Assembly (NCBI GenBank): GCA_964490845.1
Contig: CAZBED010000005.1
Span: forward strand, 62,001 to 126,000
Source of the DNA: JADJSS01 sp964490845
GTDB lineage: Bacteria > Bacteroidota > Bacteroidia > Chitinophagales > JADIYW01
Direction: 5' to 3'
DNA: 64,000 bases
The position numbers and the translations under genes were made by a program. The number at the start of each line of letters is the position of its first letter. The stretch's first letter is position 1. A model generated the notes under the pieces. The model searched no databases. It had not been told where the DNA came from and saw nothing but the letters and a program-made list of their open reading frames with translations. This document shows, in pieces, positions 52,849-61,428 of this stretch.

Positions 52849-54216
52849 ATGAACCTAATAAAAGCCTATGTTACCGGTTTTCTCGTTGTATTCATTCTGA
52901 TAATCTGTGGATGCAAGAAAGAATCTGACACTATCACACATCCCATAGATTTGTCTAAAAAAGTGGCCAGCTATAACAGCAGTTTCGTACAACCCTGGAT
53001 TGGCGTTATGCTATCTTTAATCAAACATACATCCGGATATTCCCCGCCTGTTGGCTCCCGAGCTATTGGATATACATTTCTCGTAAATTATGAATGTTTG
53101 GTCAACGGAATGCCTGCCTATCAGTCGCTTCAAAACTATCTAAATATTACATCACCCCTTCCCAAACCGGACAGCAATACCATCTACCACTGGCCGGCAG
53201 CAGCCAATGCGGGATTGGCGGAATTCTTAAGGCTGTTATTTTATAACGCCGGTTCGGCTGACAAGCACACAATTGACTCCATTGAAACAAATTTTGACCA
53301 TCAGTTTTCAATGGAAATTGATTCCAACTCTTTAAAGGCCTCCGTTGCATTTGGAAAAGCTGTCGCAGATTCTATTTTTGAGTGGTCAAAATCGGACGGC
53401 GGTTATCTTGCCAATCTAAATAATTACCCTGCAGAATACACACCTCCTACAGGTCCGGACAAATGGATTCCTACTCCGGCGCCGATGAACCCTTCCTTTA
53501 ATTTCAAACCGGCGCTGCAGCCTTACTGGGGCAGCAAACGGGCATTTATGGCGGAGAATGTCTCCGGTGAAGCATTGCTTTCGCCACCACCTGTTTTTTC
53601 AACGGATACTTCCTCCGAAATGTATAAAGCAGCAAAGGAAGTATATGACATTGGTGTTGCACTAACCACTGAACAAAAGGCAATCGCAAAGTTTTGGTCA
53701 GATGAACTGGGCAGTTATTCCCCGCCGGGACACAGCCTGGCTATTTGCGGAGAAATTATTGCCGTAAAAAACGCCAATCTCGAACTCGCAACAGAAGCGT
53801 TACTAAAAGTGGGTATTGCCGTAAGTGATGCTTTTATCAACTGTTTTAAAACTAAATACACCTATAATCTGCTTAGACCTGTAACATACATCCAACAACA
53901 TATAGATGCCGGCTGGAATACGTATATAGGTTCACCTCCATTTCCTGAATATGCTTCCTGTCACTCCACACAATCAGGCGCAAGTGCGGAAGTGCTCAGT
54001 AGTTTGTTCGGGGAAAACATCAGTTATACGGATAACTCTAAGGATGATGTACCGTTGCCAGCAAGAAGTTTTACTGCCGTTCACGCGTTTGCACAGGAAG
54101 CTGCCATATCACGTTTATATGGTGGTGTTCATTACAGGTTTTCATGCAACCTTGGCTACGGCAAGGGAATCATTATCGGGCAAAATATAAACACACGGTT
54201 ACCCGTGAAAAAATAA
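52849..54216 (+). CDS. Vanadium-dependent haloperoxidase/PAP2-like lipoprotein
   Basis: I start this gene at ATG 52849, which gives a lipoprotein signal ending IICGCKKE; the frame is open to 52792, but that would overlap the previous gene. The product has 455 residues. The vanadate/phosphate pocket of the haloperoxidase-PAP2 family is recognisable: Lys and Arg in KYTYNLLRP, the second motif PEYASCHSTQSGA, and SRLYGGVHYRF with the catalytic His. In the second motif most haloperoxidases have SGH; here it is SCH. The function could be halide oxidation or phosphatase activity. It lies in a run with the CRTAC1-like and di-heme peroxidase genes (25 bp to the next start), so a shared oxidative role is likely but unproven. 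Confidence 0.85.
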   Translation: MNLIKAYVTGFLVVFILIICGCKKESDTITHPIDLSKKVASYNSSFVQPWIGVMLSLIKHTSGYSPPVGSRAIGYTFLVNYECLVNGMPAYQSLQNYLNITSPLPKPDSNTIYHWPAAANAGLAEFLRLLFYNAGSADKHTIDSIETNFDHQFSMEIDSNSLKASVAFGKAVADSIFEWSKSDGGYLANLNNYPAEYTPPTGPDKWIPTPAPMNPSFNFKPALQPYWGSKRAFMAENVSGEALLSPPPVFSTDTSSEMYKAAKEVYDIGVALTTEQKAIAKFWSDELGSYSPPGHSLAICGEIIAVKNANLELATEALLKVGIAVSDAFINCFKTKYTYNLLRPVTYIQQHIDAGWNTYIGSPPFPEYASCHSTQSGASAEVLSSLFGENISYTDNSKDDVPLPARSFTAVHAFAQEAAISRLYGGVHYRFSCNLGYGKGIIIGQNINTRLPVKK

Positions 54217-54241
54217 AATTATCTCTTACTTTTATGGCTCA

Positions 54242-55300
54242 ATGTTTTATAACATGGCAACAAAGCGTATTAAAATACTGTTACCCGTAATCGGTTTATT
54301 TTTAATCCTTATTCTTTCTGCTTATGATAAGGGAAAAGGAAAGGGAGGTTTGTATATTTTCAGAAGAGAGATCCCCTTTTTAGAAACCAATAAATACAAC
54401 GAGAAATATGTAAAAATTGGGAAAAAACTATTTTACGATACAATATTGTCCAGCTCAAAAACATTTGCCTGCTCAGGCTGCCATCTGCCACAGTTTGCCT
54501 TTAGTGATACCGTTGCCTTCAGCACTAGTTTTCTTACTGACAATAAGCTTAACTACAACACGCTAAGTCTGGTAAATCTGGCCTATTGCAAAAAATATGG
54601 ATGGGATGGAAAATTTAATACACTCGAAGATTATATCGCACATCATTTAAGCGATACCGCTATAATGAATATGAATGCCAATTCTATTACTCAACGGCTG
54701 ACGAAGGACACCACCTATTCCGGTTTCATAAAAAGAACACTCAAGATTAATACCATTGACTCTTTGTTGGTGATTAACTCTCTGGCACAATATTTAAGAA
54801 CCATTGTCGCTATTAATACGAAATTTGAAAGCAGGATTTGGAATGAAGGGCTGATTGCCAAGCCGGATTCTCTAATTTTTAAAGCAATATTTAAAAGCAT
54901 GTCCCCTCGCTTGAAATATGCGCTGGATTTGTGTTTTAAATGTCACTCTGGGCTTGCTTTTGGAGGTGAAGCTATGTCCAATACAGGTTTGGATGCAAAC
55001 AGTCATTCTACCTACAGAGTGCCGGGTACTAAAGATCTTCAGCTCACCGGCCCGTACATGCATGATGGCCGTTTTAAAACATTGGCAGAAGTAGTTGAAC
55101 ATTATAATTCCGGTATTATATACAATGATTCGCTGGATAATCTGCTGAAAGTAAAAGGTAAAAAAGAAGCCATTCGCTTAAACTTGAACAAAACGGAAAA
55201 AAAGCAAATTATTGACTATTTAAATACATTATTTGATCCGCAGTACAGAACAATTTATGATTCTTATAAAGACAAGGAAACTCCGATTAAAACTAACTAA
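54242..55300 (+). CDS. Di-heme cytochrome c peroxidase / MauG-like protein
   Basis: The protein has 352 residues, with an N-terminal membrane/signal segment at about 11-27. Two heme c sites are present: CSGCH at 77-81 and CFKCH at 231-235. The family patterns FYDTILSSSKTFACSGC (split: LFYDTILSSS, TFACSGC), then LVNLAY and GWDGKFNTLE, and late TGPYMHDGRFKTLAEVVEHYNSG (split: TGPYMHDGR, TLAEVVEHYNSG), are those of the bacterial cytochrome c peroxidase/MauG group. It should act in the periplasm, reducing peroxide or oxidising a protein substrate. ATG 54254 (codon 5) is a possible alternative start. It follows the haloperoxidase-like gene by 25 bp and is convergent with the redoxin gene. Confidence 0.92.
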   Translation: MFYNMATKRIKILLPVIGLFLILILSAYDKGKGKGGLYIFRREIPFLETNKYNEKYVKIGKKLFYDTILSSSKTFACSGCHLPQFAFSDTVAFSTSFLTDNKLNYNTLSLVNLAYCKKYGWDGKFNTLEDYIAHHLSDTAIMNMNANSITQRLTKDTTYSGFIKRTLKINTIDSLLVINSLAQYLRTIVAINTKFESRIWNEGLIAKPDSLIFKAIFKSMSPRLKYALDLCFKCHSGLAFGGEAMSNTGLDANSHSTYRVPGTKDLQLTGPYMHDGRFKTLAEVVEHYNSGIIYNDSLDNLLKVKGKKEAIRLNLNKTEKKQIIDYLNTLFDPQYRTIYDSYKDKETPIKTN

Positions 55301-55306
55301 CCCCGA

Positions 55307-55843
55307 TTATTTCGGAATAATACAACCAACCGGCTGAGTTCTTTTTTCATACGGCAAATTATTTTCTATCGAATAGACAGCCTTGTATATATAGTGGTTC
55401 TGCACCACTGATTTCTTCTTACCGATATCGAGGAATTTATCATTAAATGCACCCCTATACAGCAGGGTGTCATTTCGGATAAGGTAAAATTCAGGAGTGA
55501 TATCCGGATTATATTTTCTGACGTACTGATTCTTTTTATCTACAGACACAGGAAATTCCGGTTTATAATTTTTGTAAAATGCCGATATTTCACTCTTTTT
55601 GACATAAGAAGCCTGAGGTATTACACCCACAACAGAAAGCCCTAAGGAATCCTGTATTTTATTCAAATCATAGCAATAATACTGTGATATCGGGCAGGTT
55701 GGTGAGATAAACACCATCAAAGTCAGTTTATCACGTCGGAACTCATCACCATTTTTAAAGGAACAAAGTAAAATAAGAATCCATCCTGTAAGAAAGCATA
55801 CAGAATACTTTATAAACCTGCTGTATGTAGCTATCTTCTTCAA
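55307..55843 (-). CDS. Membrane-anchored redoxin / thioredoxin-like protein
   Basis: The protein has 178 residues with an N-terminal hydrophobic segment (about 12-28). The rest looks like a redoxin of the AhpC/TlpA type: FISPTCPISQYYCYDL near residues 45-60 with a single Cys at the active site, the cis-Pro region ITPEFYLIRND, and YRGAFNDKFLD. It ends with the TQPVGCIIP pattern. This end and the PISQ motif are those of redoxin domains that sit beside, or are fused to, cytochrome c/PHM-like proteins in other bacteria, which fits the monooxygenase gene at 49478. It is convergent, 6 bp away, with the di-heme peroxidase gene. No CxxC pair is visible, so it is probably not a classical disulfide reductase. 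Confidence 0.75.
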   Translation of the reverse strand: MKKIATYSRFIKYSVCFLTGWILILLCSFKNGDEFRRDKLTLMVFISPTCPISQYYCYDLNKIQDSLGLSVVGVIPQASYVKKSEISAFYKNYKPEFPVSVDKKNQYVRKYNPDITPEFYLIRNDTLLYRGAFNDKFLDIGKKKSVVQNHYIYKAVYSIENNLPYEKRTQPVGCIIPK

Positions 55844-55941
55844 TTTGATTATTGCATGTGTTACCTATTAAACATAAAGATAACAGACAAAAGTTTCATA
55901 TCAAAGGCAGGTCTTTTTCCAACTGTATCGGTATAAAAACA

Positions 55942-55966
55942 ATAGCCCCGCTACAAGCGGGGCTAT
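55942..55966 (-). terminator. Rho-independent terminator of the second glycine-rich giant gene
   Basis: An 11-bp perfect stem ATAGCCCCGCT/AGCGGGGCTAT (55942-55952, 55956-55966) with a 3-base loop is followed on the minus strand by TGTTTTTATAC. It begins 16 bp after the stop of the giant gene. Confidence 0.88.
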
Positions 55967-55982
55967 GAACATTATGATGACA

Positions 55983-58900
55983 TTAATCTTTAACGAACTT
56001 AGTGGTATGTAACTTACCTTCTATATCCGCATAACGGAGTAAATACGTTCCTTTTGCAAAGTTTGTACAATCCAGTTGAAGCACACTTAACCCTTTTCTG
56101 AGTGATAAAGGTTTTTCAAAAGCAATCTGACCTAAGATATCATACGCGCTGATTATCGTGTTGTAAGCCTCAATTGACTGAATTTCCACATTCAGCTGGT
56201 TACCGGTAGGATTCGGATATATAGCAACAAAGCTATTAGATACCGCGTCTGAGAGAGCAATATTGATAATATTACTGTAGGTAAACCGGCCATCCTTATC
56301 TATTATTTTCAGTCGATAATAATTATTTCCGATTACCGGGTCATTATCCGTAAAATCATAGGTTCTTTGTTGTGTTGAATTGCCCGCAGCAATTTTCTCG
56401 CCAATAGATATCCAATCTAAACTGTTAAGGCTTTTTTGAACCTCAAACAGCGCTGTATTTTCTTCGGAAGCAGTTAGCCACCTCAATATGTTTTTGCTTC
56501 CCTGATTCCAGCCTGTAAAGGATATTAATTCGACTGGCAATGGTGCAAAAGGGAATGCCTGTGGATGGATATAAAAAGTGGAGAAATCCGTCACCTCAAA
56601 AGAAGCGGCGTAATGCGGGCCTGTGGAAATATTCGGATACCTTGTAATAACAGGCGTTAACATCATTGCAGAATTATTGGTGGCAGGGAATGCAGGCGGA
56701 TCTGTATAGGAACCCGTACCTCCACCGTCAAATTTGGTAACTCTTAATTCATTCACATTGGCAAACTGATATCTGGTATCCGTTGCTGCTGACTGTAAGG
56801 CATTAAATTCAGAATCTTTAAAATAAAGTGTAATTAAACTGTAAGAAGGAGTATTTGCCGGTTTGATAGACCATCTTCTTGGCAAATACGGCTGATAATC
56901 ACCAAAAGAAGTGCGTACTGTTGGAACTATTGCTTTTGTTGGCCCGGACTGCGGTGTAAACGGCAGAACATCCACACAATCTTCTGTCAGGAATAGTTGG
57001 TCAGAATTGGTATAATCCTCGACTTTGGCGATTATCTCTCCGGCAGTATTATAAAATGAATAGACTTTCCCGTCTCTCACTGTGCATGACCTGCAAGCAT
57101 CACCTGAAGCGATAGAAGTACCTAATGTAACATTATCAGGTGTTACGGTACGTTGTTGAGAAACGACACATGTATTATTCGTTATCTGCCATTTGACTGT
57201 TGATGCAACATTAGGTGTCAATCCTGTTATCCTTGTTTCGGCACTGGTTGTACTCTCAATAGTACCTCCGCCGGATACTATACTCCAGGTTCCTACATAT
57301 GGTGCAGGTTCATCTGCTGTCAGCACGGAGAATGGAGCCGTTACGCTTCCGCAATACTGTTCAATTGTAGACGCAGCTGAAGAAGGATCCGGTTTATCAT
57401 ACACAGACCATGATTTTTCATACGTCGGTGATGCATCACAGCCTTTTAATGAAATAGCCTGCACTCTTGTCTTAATAGAGTAAGTACCTGCTTCTGAAGG
57501 AGTGACGGAATTTGTTGAACTATAGACACCATCGTACGGAGAAGATGGTGTCTGAATATCATACTCATAGTTATAAGCTGGTATCCCATTTGTCACACCA
57601 CTGACTCCGGTTATGGTATATGTTTCATCTCCCAGACAGGTTGTAGGTGTCGCAGGTGTTGATGTTACACCTGTTGGAACCGTTGGATCCGGATTAACCG
57701 TTATTGTGGCAAACGCCGGTGCCGACCAGCCACAGCAATCGTCCTGTTCCTGATAACGAACATAATAAGTCGTTGTAACACCGCTGATAACTGGCAGTGT
57801 AACCGTTGGACTTTGTATAGTAGAAGTAAATACCCTGTTTGTGGAAGAACCTTTTCCTTGCCATGTACTGCTGTATACATCCCACTGATATTTCTGAGGT
57901 GTACCATAATTGGTAGCAGTTAACATAACCGTACCCTCATCACATATAGTAGCAGCCGGGGTAAGCGTACTTCCATCACTTGCTTTAATGGTAATCACCG
58001 GCTTAGGCCGGTTGGCAGAACTAACCGCCAAATACTTCCAATAAGTTATCGGAGTAGTTTTAGAAATATCATAAAAGCCAGCTGCCAGATTATCAGATGT
58101 TGTAATATCAGGACTGAAATTTGAAGCATTATAATCTCCGTTTGCATCGTTATTATAATCTGTATAACTAAATTCCGCAGGCAAACTACCCCAAGTGCCA
58201 CCACTTGAACTAAGGGAGAAAACAGAATTTTTACAGATGGTTCCGTTATTGGTTACAACTCCTGCCGTCAGTGCATTAGGTATAGAACCACCTCCATTGT
58301 CCCCCTGGCTACCAATACTGGTTCCAATATTAGTGATGGTTCCTGAAATGGAAGGGCTATTACCGGAAGCGACAAATAATGCAGAGCGAACTCCTGCATC
58401 GGCATCACCACCTTTTCCACCGTTACCGCCCTTACCACCTGCGCCACCATCACCACCTTTTCTACTGCTGGTAGAACCGGATATATCACCGCCGGCTCCC
58501 GCTCCTCCACCGGCTCCTCCTGTTCCTCCTGTTCCTCCACCGCCAACAGTGGTAGCAATTGTTGAAATAGAACAATCATTTATTACACCCCCGCTACCAC
58601 CATTATAAATATAAATTCCAACAGAGGCGCCGCCGCCGCGGGCACCAACACCAGCACCGCCGCCACCGCCGCCACCGCCGCCGCCGCCACCGCCGCTGGC
58701 GCTAAACCATTTATTTCCGGTATTAATATAGTTGGCGCCGCCGCCGCCGCCACCACCACCGCCGCCGCCGCCGCCGCCAGCTGTTCCATTACTTCCAAAA
58801 CTAGGTTTATAATATTGCCCGACAACACCGGCTGTAGTTGTTCCATTTGTACCGGGAACTCCGTCCGCTCCATTTCCTCCGGCTCCTGTTGTACCGGTTG

Positions 58901-61229
58901 AACAACCATGTGAACTTCCAGCGCCACCACCGCCGCCACTTCCGGTATTAGCTCCACCTGCACCACCTGCACCACCAAATCCACTGACTACCGTACTGGC
59001 TGTACCTGCACTTCCCGGACTAGAACCTGATCCGGCACCACCAGCACCGCTAGTAGTTCCACCTCCTGACCCTGTACCACCATTCGAGCCACCGGAGGTT
59101 CCCCCTTTATTCCCTCCTGATCTGTCACCATCCTGTCCGCCGCCAACAGCTGCGCCACCGCCAGTACCATTACCGGCACCTGCACCGCCGCCGCCGCCTG
59201 CACCATTATTATCAGAATATCCGGATGCACAAGCTGATCCACCACAACAGGCACTGGCACCTGCGCCGCCACTGCCGCCGCCGCCGCCATTTGAAGCTGA
59301 ACCACCTATTAATGTGGCGTTTGCGCCACCTGTTCCTCCATTACCACCTGCGCCGCCGCCGCCACTGTTATTACACCCTCCGCTATTGTTTTGATTAGAA
59401 CCGGCTCCACCGACGCTTCCTGCAGTTGAAGCTGTTGCTGCATTTTGACCATTGAAAGCTAAAGCCGCTGTATTCGATTTATTACGCCCATCTGTAGCAG
59501 TACCAGCAGTGATATTACATCTGGTTATGGAATAATTGGATGATCCGCTGATATGAATACCGTAACTAGATTTACCATTTAAATTAGTTGTCTGCCCGCT
59601 TGGATTATTTGCTGTTATTTTCAGGTCCATCAGATTCCAGTTATCTCCGGAACATTTAATACCGATAATATGCTCAATATCATTATCAATAACCTCGTTA
59701 GCACCCGCCGTAATAATTGTATTGCTTGGGGTGGATGATTTTGCCCAAATACCTGAGGAAATTGTATAACCTCCGTCTATGGTCAATCCGGTTGTTACAT
59801 TTATGGTAGTCGGTTCAGTATAAGTACCCGCGGCCATTTTTATATGTGTTTTTGAACCTAAGTTACTGAAAGCGCCATTTACACCTGTTAAATTTAAACA
59901 CGGGTTATCAGGCCCGCCACAACCTACCACATTTGCGCCATTATTTGCAGCGGGAGCAACATACATAATGCCGCATGCCGGCGAACCGACATAAGTGGTA
60001 CATGTTTTTGAAGTACTAGAGCATGGTCCCGGATTACCATTACCAGTATAGGTAAGTGTAATGGTGTAGCCGGTAGTCGTATTCGGCGTTGTTGGTGCTA
60101 CCCAGGTGACTGTTGCACCGGTATTTCCTGCGGGAAATGAAGTCCCGGTTGGTCTTCCTGTATTATCTGTCCATGCATAAGTAGAATTGACCATTGCCCC
60201 TATTGCAGGTGGCGCCAGTATAGTCAGAATATTGCTGGAGCCGGGCAATATGGTCTTGCCGCAAATAGTAGTCTGAATTTCGGGTGATGCGTCCCCTACA
60301 CCCGTCGTACCAGGGTAGTTAGCCGTTGAGGCTGGTAATCCGTCATAAGGACTATAAGTTACACTGGCGCAACTGGATTTTGTTTGTAAATTGTTTATAC
60401 TGTTACAATCTGAGGAAACCAGACAGCGATACAAACGGGTACCGGCAATCTGAGCAGGTTGGAAAGTCGAGGATGTTGCCCCGCTTATATTCGCCCAATC
60501 AGATTCCTGAACAGTAGAACAATCCGTAACATTAGATACCTGCCATTGGTAGAATTTACCCATGCTTCTTCCATCACCGTCTGTTTGTGCTGTAACTGAC
60601 AATGTAGTAGTCTGTCCTTTGCATAGAGCGGTATTCGCAACCGGTCCTGTAACCGTTGGCGCTACATCGTACACCCATTTATATTTCCAATAAATGCGAT
60701 AGTCATTCGTCGAGTTATCGCTGCTGCAATCATTTCTTTCTGTATTAAATTCCCCAGACCATGTACAAGGATTTAAAGAACTTGTAATATTTATATTATT
60801 GTAGCCGGAGGACGGGGAACCAAACCCACTGCAATTTCCATCATGCGGCATACAAAGCTCTATTCCCAGAAAGCCGCCATCATCCGCTTCATAGGCATTC
60901 ATTTGAACTCCAAGTGTATTCGTGTATGGAACTCCGGACAAGAAAATATTTGAGCCTGTCGTGCGATTAATATAATAATCACATGAAACATCATCTGTCT
61001 CTGAACCTTGCGAATTACTCCATGTACTGCCGCTGGAATTTTTAAAACGTGCATAAATACGTGGGTCCGGGCCGTTCCAACAATCCCCACAATCCGATCC
61101 ATTGCCACTGTAGAGCGCTCCCCGCAAATATTCCACTTCAATTTTTACGTTCTGCGCAATAGAATCGCCTGCAAGGTAAGACGTAAAAAGAAGGAATAAT
61201 AAAATATTAAAGTGTAGTTTTTTATCCAT
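55983..61229 (-). CDS. Giant glycine-rich T9SS surface protein (paralogue of the gene at 39141)
   Basis: I place the start at ATG 61229 (MDKKLHFNILLFLLFTSYLAG, a good signal peptide), giving about 1748 residues; the frame is open to 61316. Counted from 61316: Ig-like segments precede a beta-helix region (about 450-620, MAAGTYTEPTTINV, LTIDGGYTIS). Residues about 620-985 are extremely Gly-rich, with long runs of Gly codons, interrupted by short rungs such as SVGIYIYNGGSGGVIND and one Cys cluster (ACCGGSACAS). Further Ig-like segments lead to a 250-residue end nearly parallel to that of the other giant (FGDYQPYLPRRWS, LPVELISFTGWNQG) and the T9SS sorting domain (IYPNPTGNQL, GTYLLRYAD). A surface adhesin, sheath or matrix protein is likely. 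Confidence 0.85.
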   Translation of the reverse strand: MDKKLHFNILLFLLFTSYLAGDSIAQNVKIEVEYLRGALYSGNGSDCGDCWNGPDPRIYARFKNSSGSTWSNSQGSETDDVSCDYYINRTTGSNIFLSGVPYTNTLGVQMNAYEADDGGFLGIELCMPHDGNCSGFGSPSSGYNNINITSSLNPCTWSGEFNTERNDCSSDNSTNDYRIYWKYKWVYDVAPTVTGPVANTALCKGQTTTLSVTAQTDGDGRSMGKFYQWQVSNVTDCSTVQESDWANISGATSSTFQPAQIAGTRLYRCLVSSDCNSINNLQTKSSCASVTYSPYDGLPASTANYPGTTGVGDASPEIQTTICGKTILPGSSNILTILAPPAIGAMVNSTYAWTDNTGRPTGTSFPAGNTGATVTWVAPTTPNTTTGYTITLTYTGNGNPGPCSSTSKTCTTYVGSPACGIMYVAPAANNGANVVGCGGPDNPCLNLTGVNGAFSNLGSKTHIKMAAGTYTEPTTINVTTGLTIDGGYTISSGIWAKSSTPSNTIITAGANEVIDNDIEHIIGIKCSGDNWNLMDLKITANNPSGQTTNLNGKSSYGIHISGSSNYSITRCNITAGTATDGRNKSNTAALAFNGQNAATASTAGSVGGAGSNQNNSGGCNNSGGGGAGGNGGTGGANATLIGGSASNGGGGGSGGAGASACCGGSACASGYSDNNGAGGGGGAGAGNGTGGGAAVGGGQDGDRSGGNKGGTSGGSNGGTGSGGGTTSGAGGAGSGSSPGSAGTASTVVSGFGGAGGAGGANTGSGGGGGAGSSHGCSTGTTGAGGNGADGVPGTNGTTTAGVVGQYYKPSFGSNGTAGGGGGGGGGGGGGGANYINTGNKWFSASGGGGGGGGGGGGGAGVGARGGGASVGIYIYNGGSGGVINDCSISTIATTVGGGGTGGTGGAGGGAGAGGDISGSTSSRKGGDGGAGGKGGNGGKGGDADAGVRSALFVASGNSPSISGTITNIGTSIGSQGDNGGGSIPNALTAGVVTNNGTICKNSVFSLSSSGGTWGSLPAEFSYTDYNNDANGDYNASNFSPDITTSDNLAAGFYDISKTTPITYWKYLAVSSANRPKPVITIKASDGSTLTPAATICDEGTVMLTATNYGTPQKYQWDVYSSTWQGKGSSTNRVFTSTIQSPTVTLPVISGVTTTYYVRYQEQDDCCGWSAPAFATITVNPDPTVPTGVTSTPATPTTCLGDETYTITGVSGVTNGIPAYNYEYDIQTPSSPYDGVYSSTNSVTPSEAGTYSIKTRVQAISLKGCDASPTYEKSWSVYDKPDPSSAASTIEQYCGSVTAPFSVLTADEPAPYVGTWSIVSGGGTIESTTSAETRITGLTPNVASTVKWQITNNTCVVSQQRTVTPDNVTLGTSIASGDACRSCTVRDGKVYSFYNTAGEIIAKVEDYTNSDQLFLTEDCVDVLPFTPQSGPTKAIVPTVRTSFGDYQPYLPRRWSIKPANTPSYSLITLYFKDSEFNALQSAATDTRYQFANVNELRVTKFDGGGTGSYTDPPAFPATNNSAMMLTPVITRYPNISTGPHYAASFEVTDFSTFYIHPQAFPFAPLPVELISFTGWNQGSKNILRWLTASEENTALFEVQKSLNSLDWISIGEKIAAGNSTQQRTYDFTDNDPVIGNNYYRLKIIDKDGRFTYSNIINIALSDAVSNSFVAIYPNPTGNQLNVEIQSIEAYNTIISAYDILGQIAFEKPLSLRKGLSVLQLDCTNFAKGTYLLRYADIEGKLHTTKFVKD
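58655..58697. repeat. GCC/ACC trinucleotide repeat in the Gly-rich coding region (first tract)
   Basis: A run of GCC and ACC triplets on the plus strand corresponds to GGC and GGT glycine codons of the minus-strand gene. It is nearly pure over about 40 bp. Length changes by slippage would stay in frame. Confidence 0.75.
58735..58779. repeat. GCC/ACC trinucleotide repeat in the Gly-rich coding region (second tract)
   Basis: A second run of GCC/ACC triplets, about 45 bp, encodes a polyglycine stretch in the same protein, about 40 bp from the first. Its composition is far above the local GC. Confidence 0.75.
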
Positions 61230-61428
61230 ACTCGTTAGTTTAAAATATAAAAAGAGCGAACTATTTAGAAGCAATTTAAATAAAAAAAACGATATATTAC
61301 ACCTTTTTTTTGACATTAAAGAAACGATTTGTTAATAAAACGCATTCTTGCTGTAAAAATTATAATCAAATAAAGTCAAAACTACTATCCGCACTATTTA
61401 CATTGTAATTAATTTAAAGTAAAACCCA

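Noticed and set aside
55300..55335. Short CCGA/TCGG hairpin between the convergent peroxidase and redoxin genes
   Set aside because: It has only 4 bp and lies mostly within the redoxin coding end; too weak to call a terminator.
58655..58779. Possible CRISPR-like or tandem array
   Set aside because: The repeat unit is a 3-bp codon repeat without spacers and lies within a coding frame.
58195..59305. Long open frames on other frames of the Gly-rich region, rich in Pro or Ala/Val
   Set aside because: They are products of the GC-rich triplet repeats; only the minus-strand frame gives a full protein with signal peptide and sorting domain.
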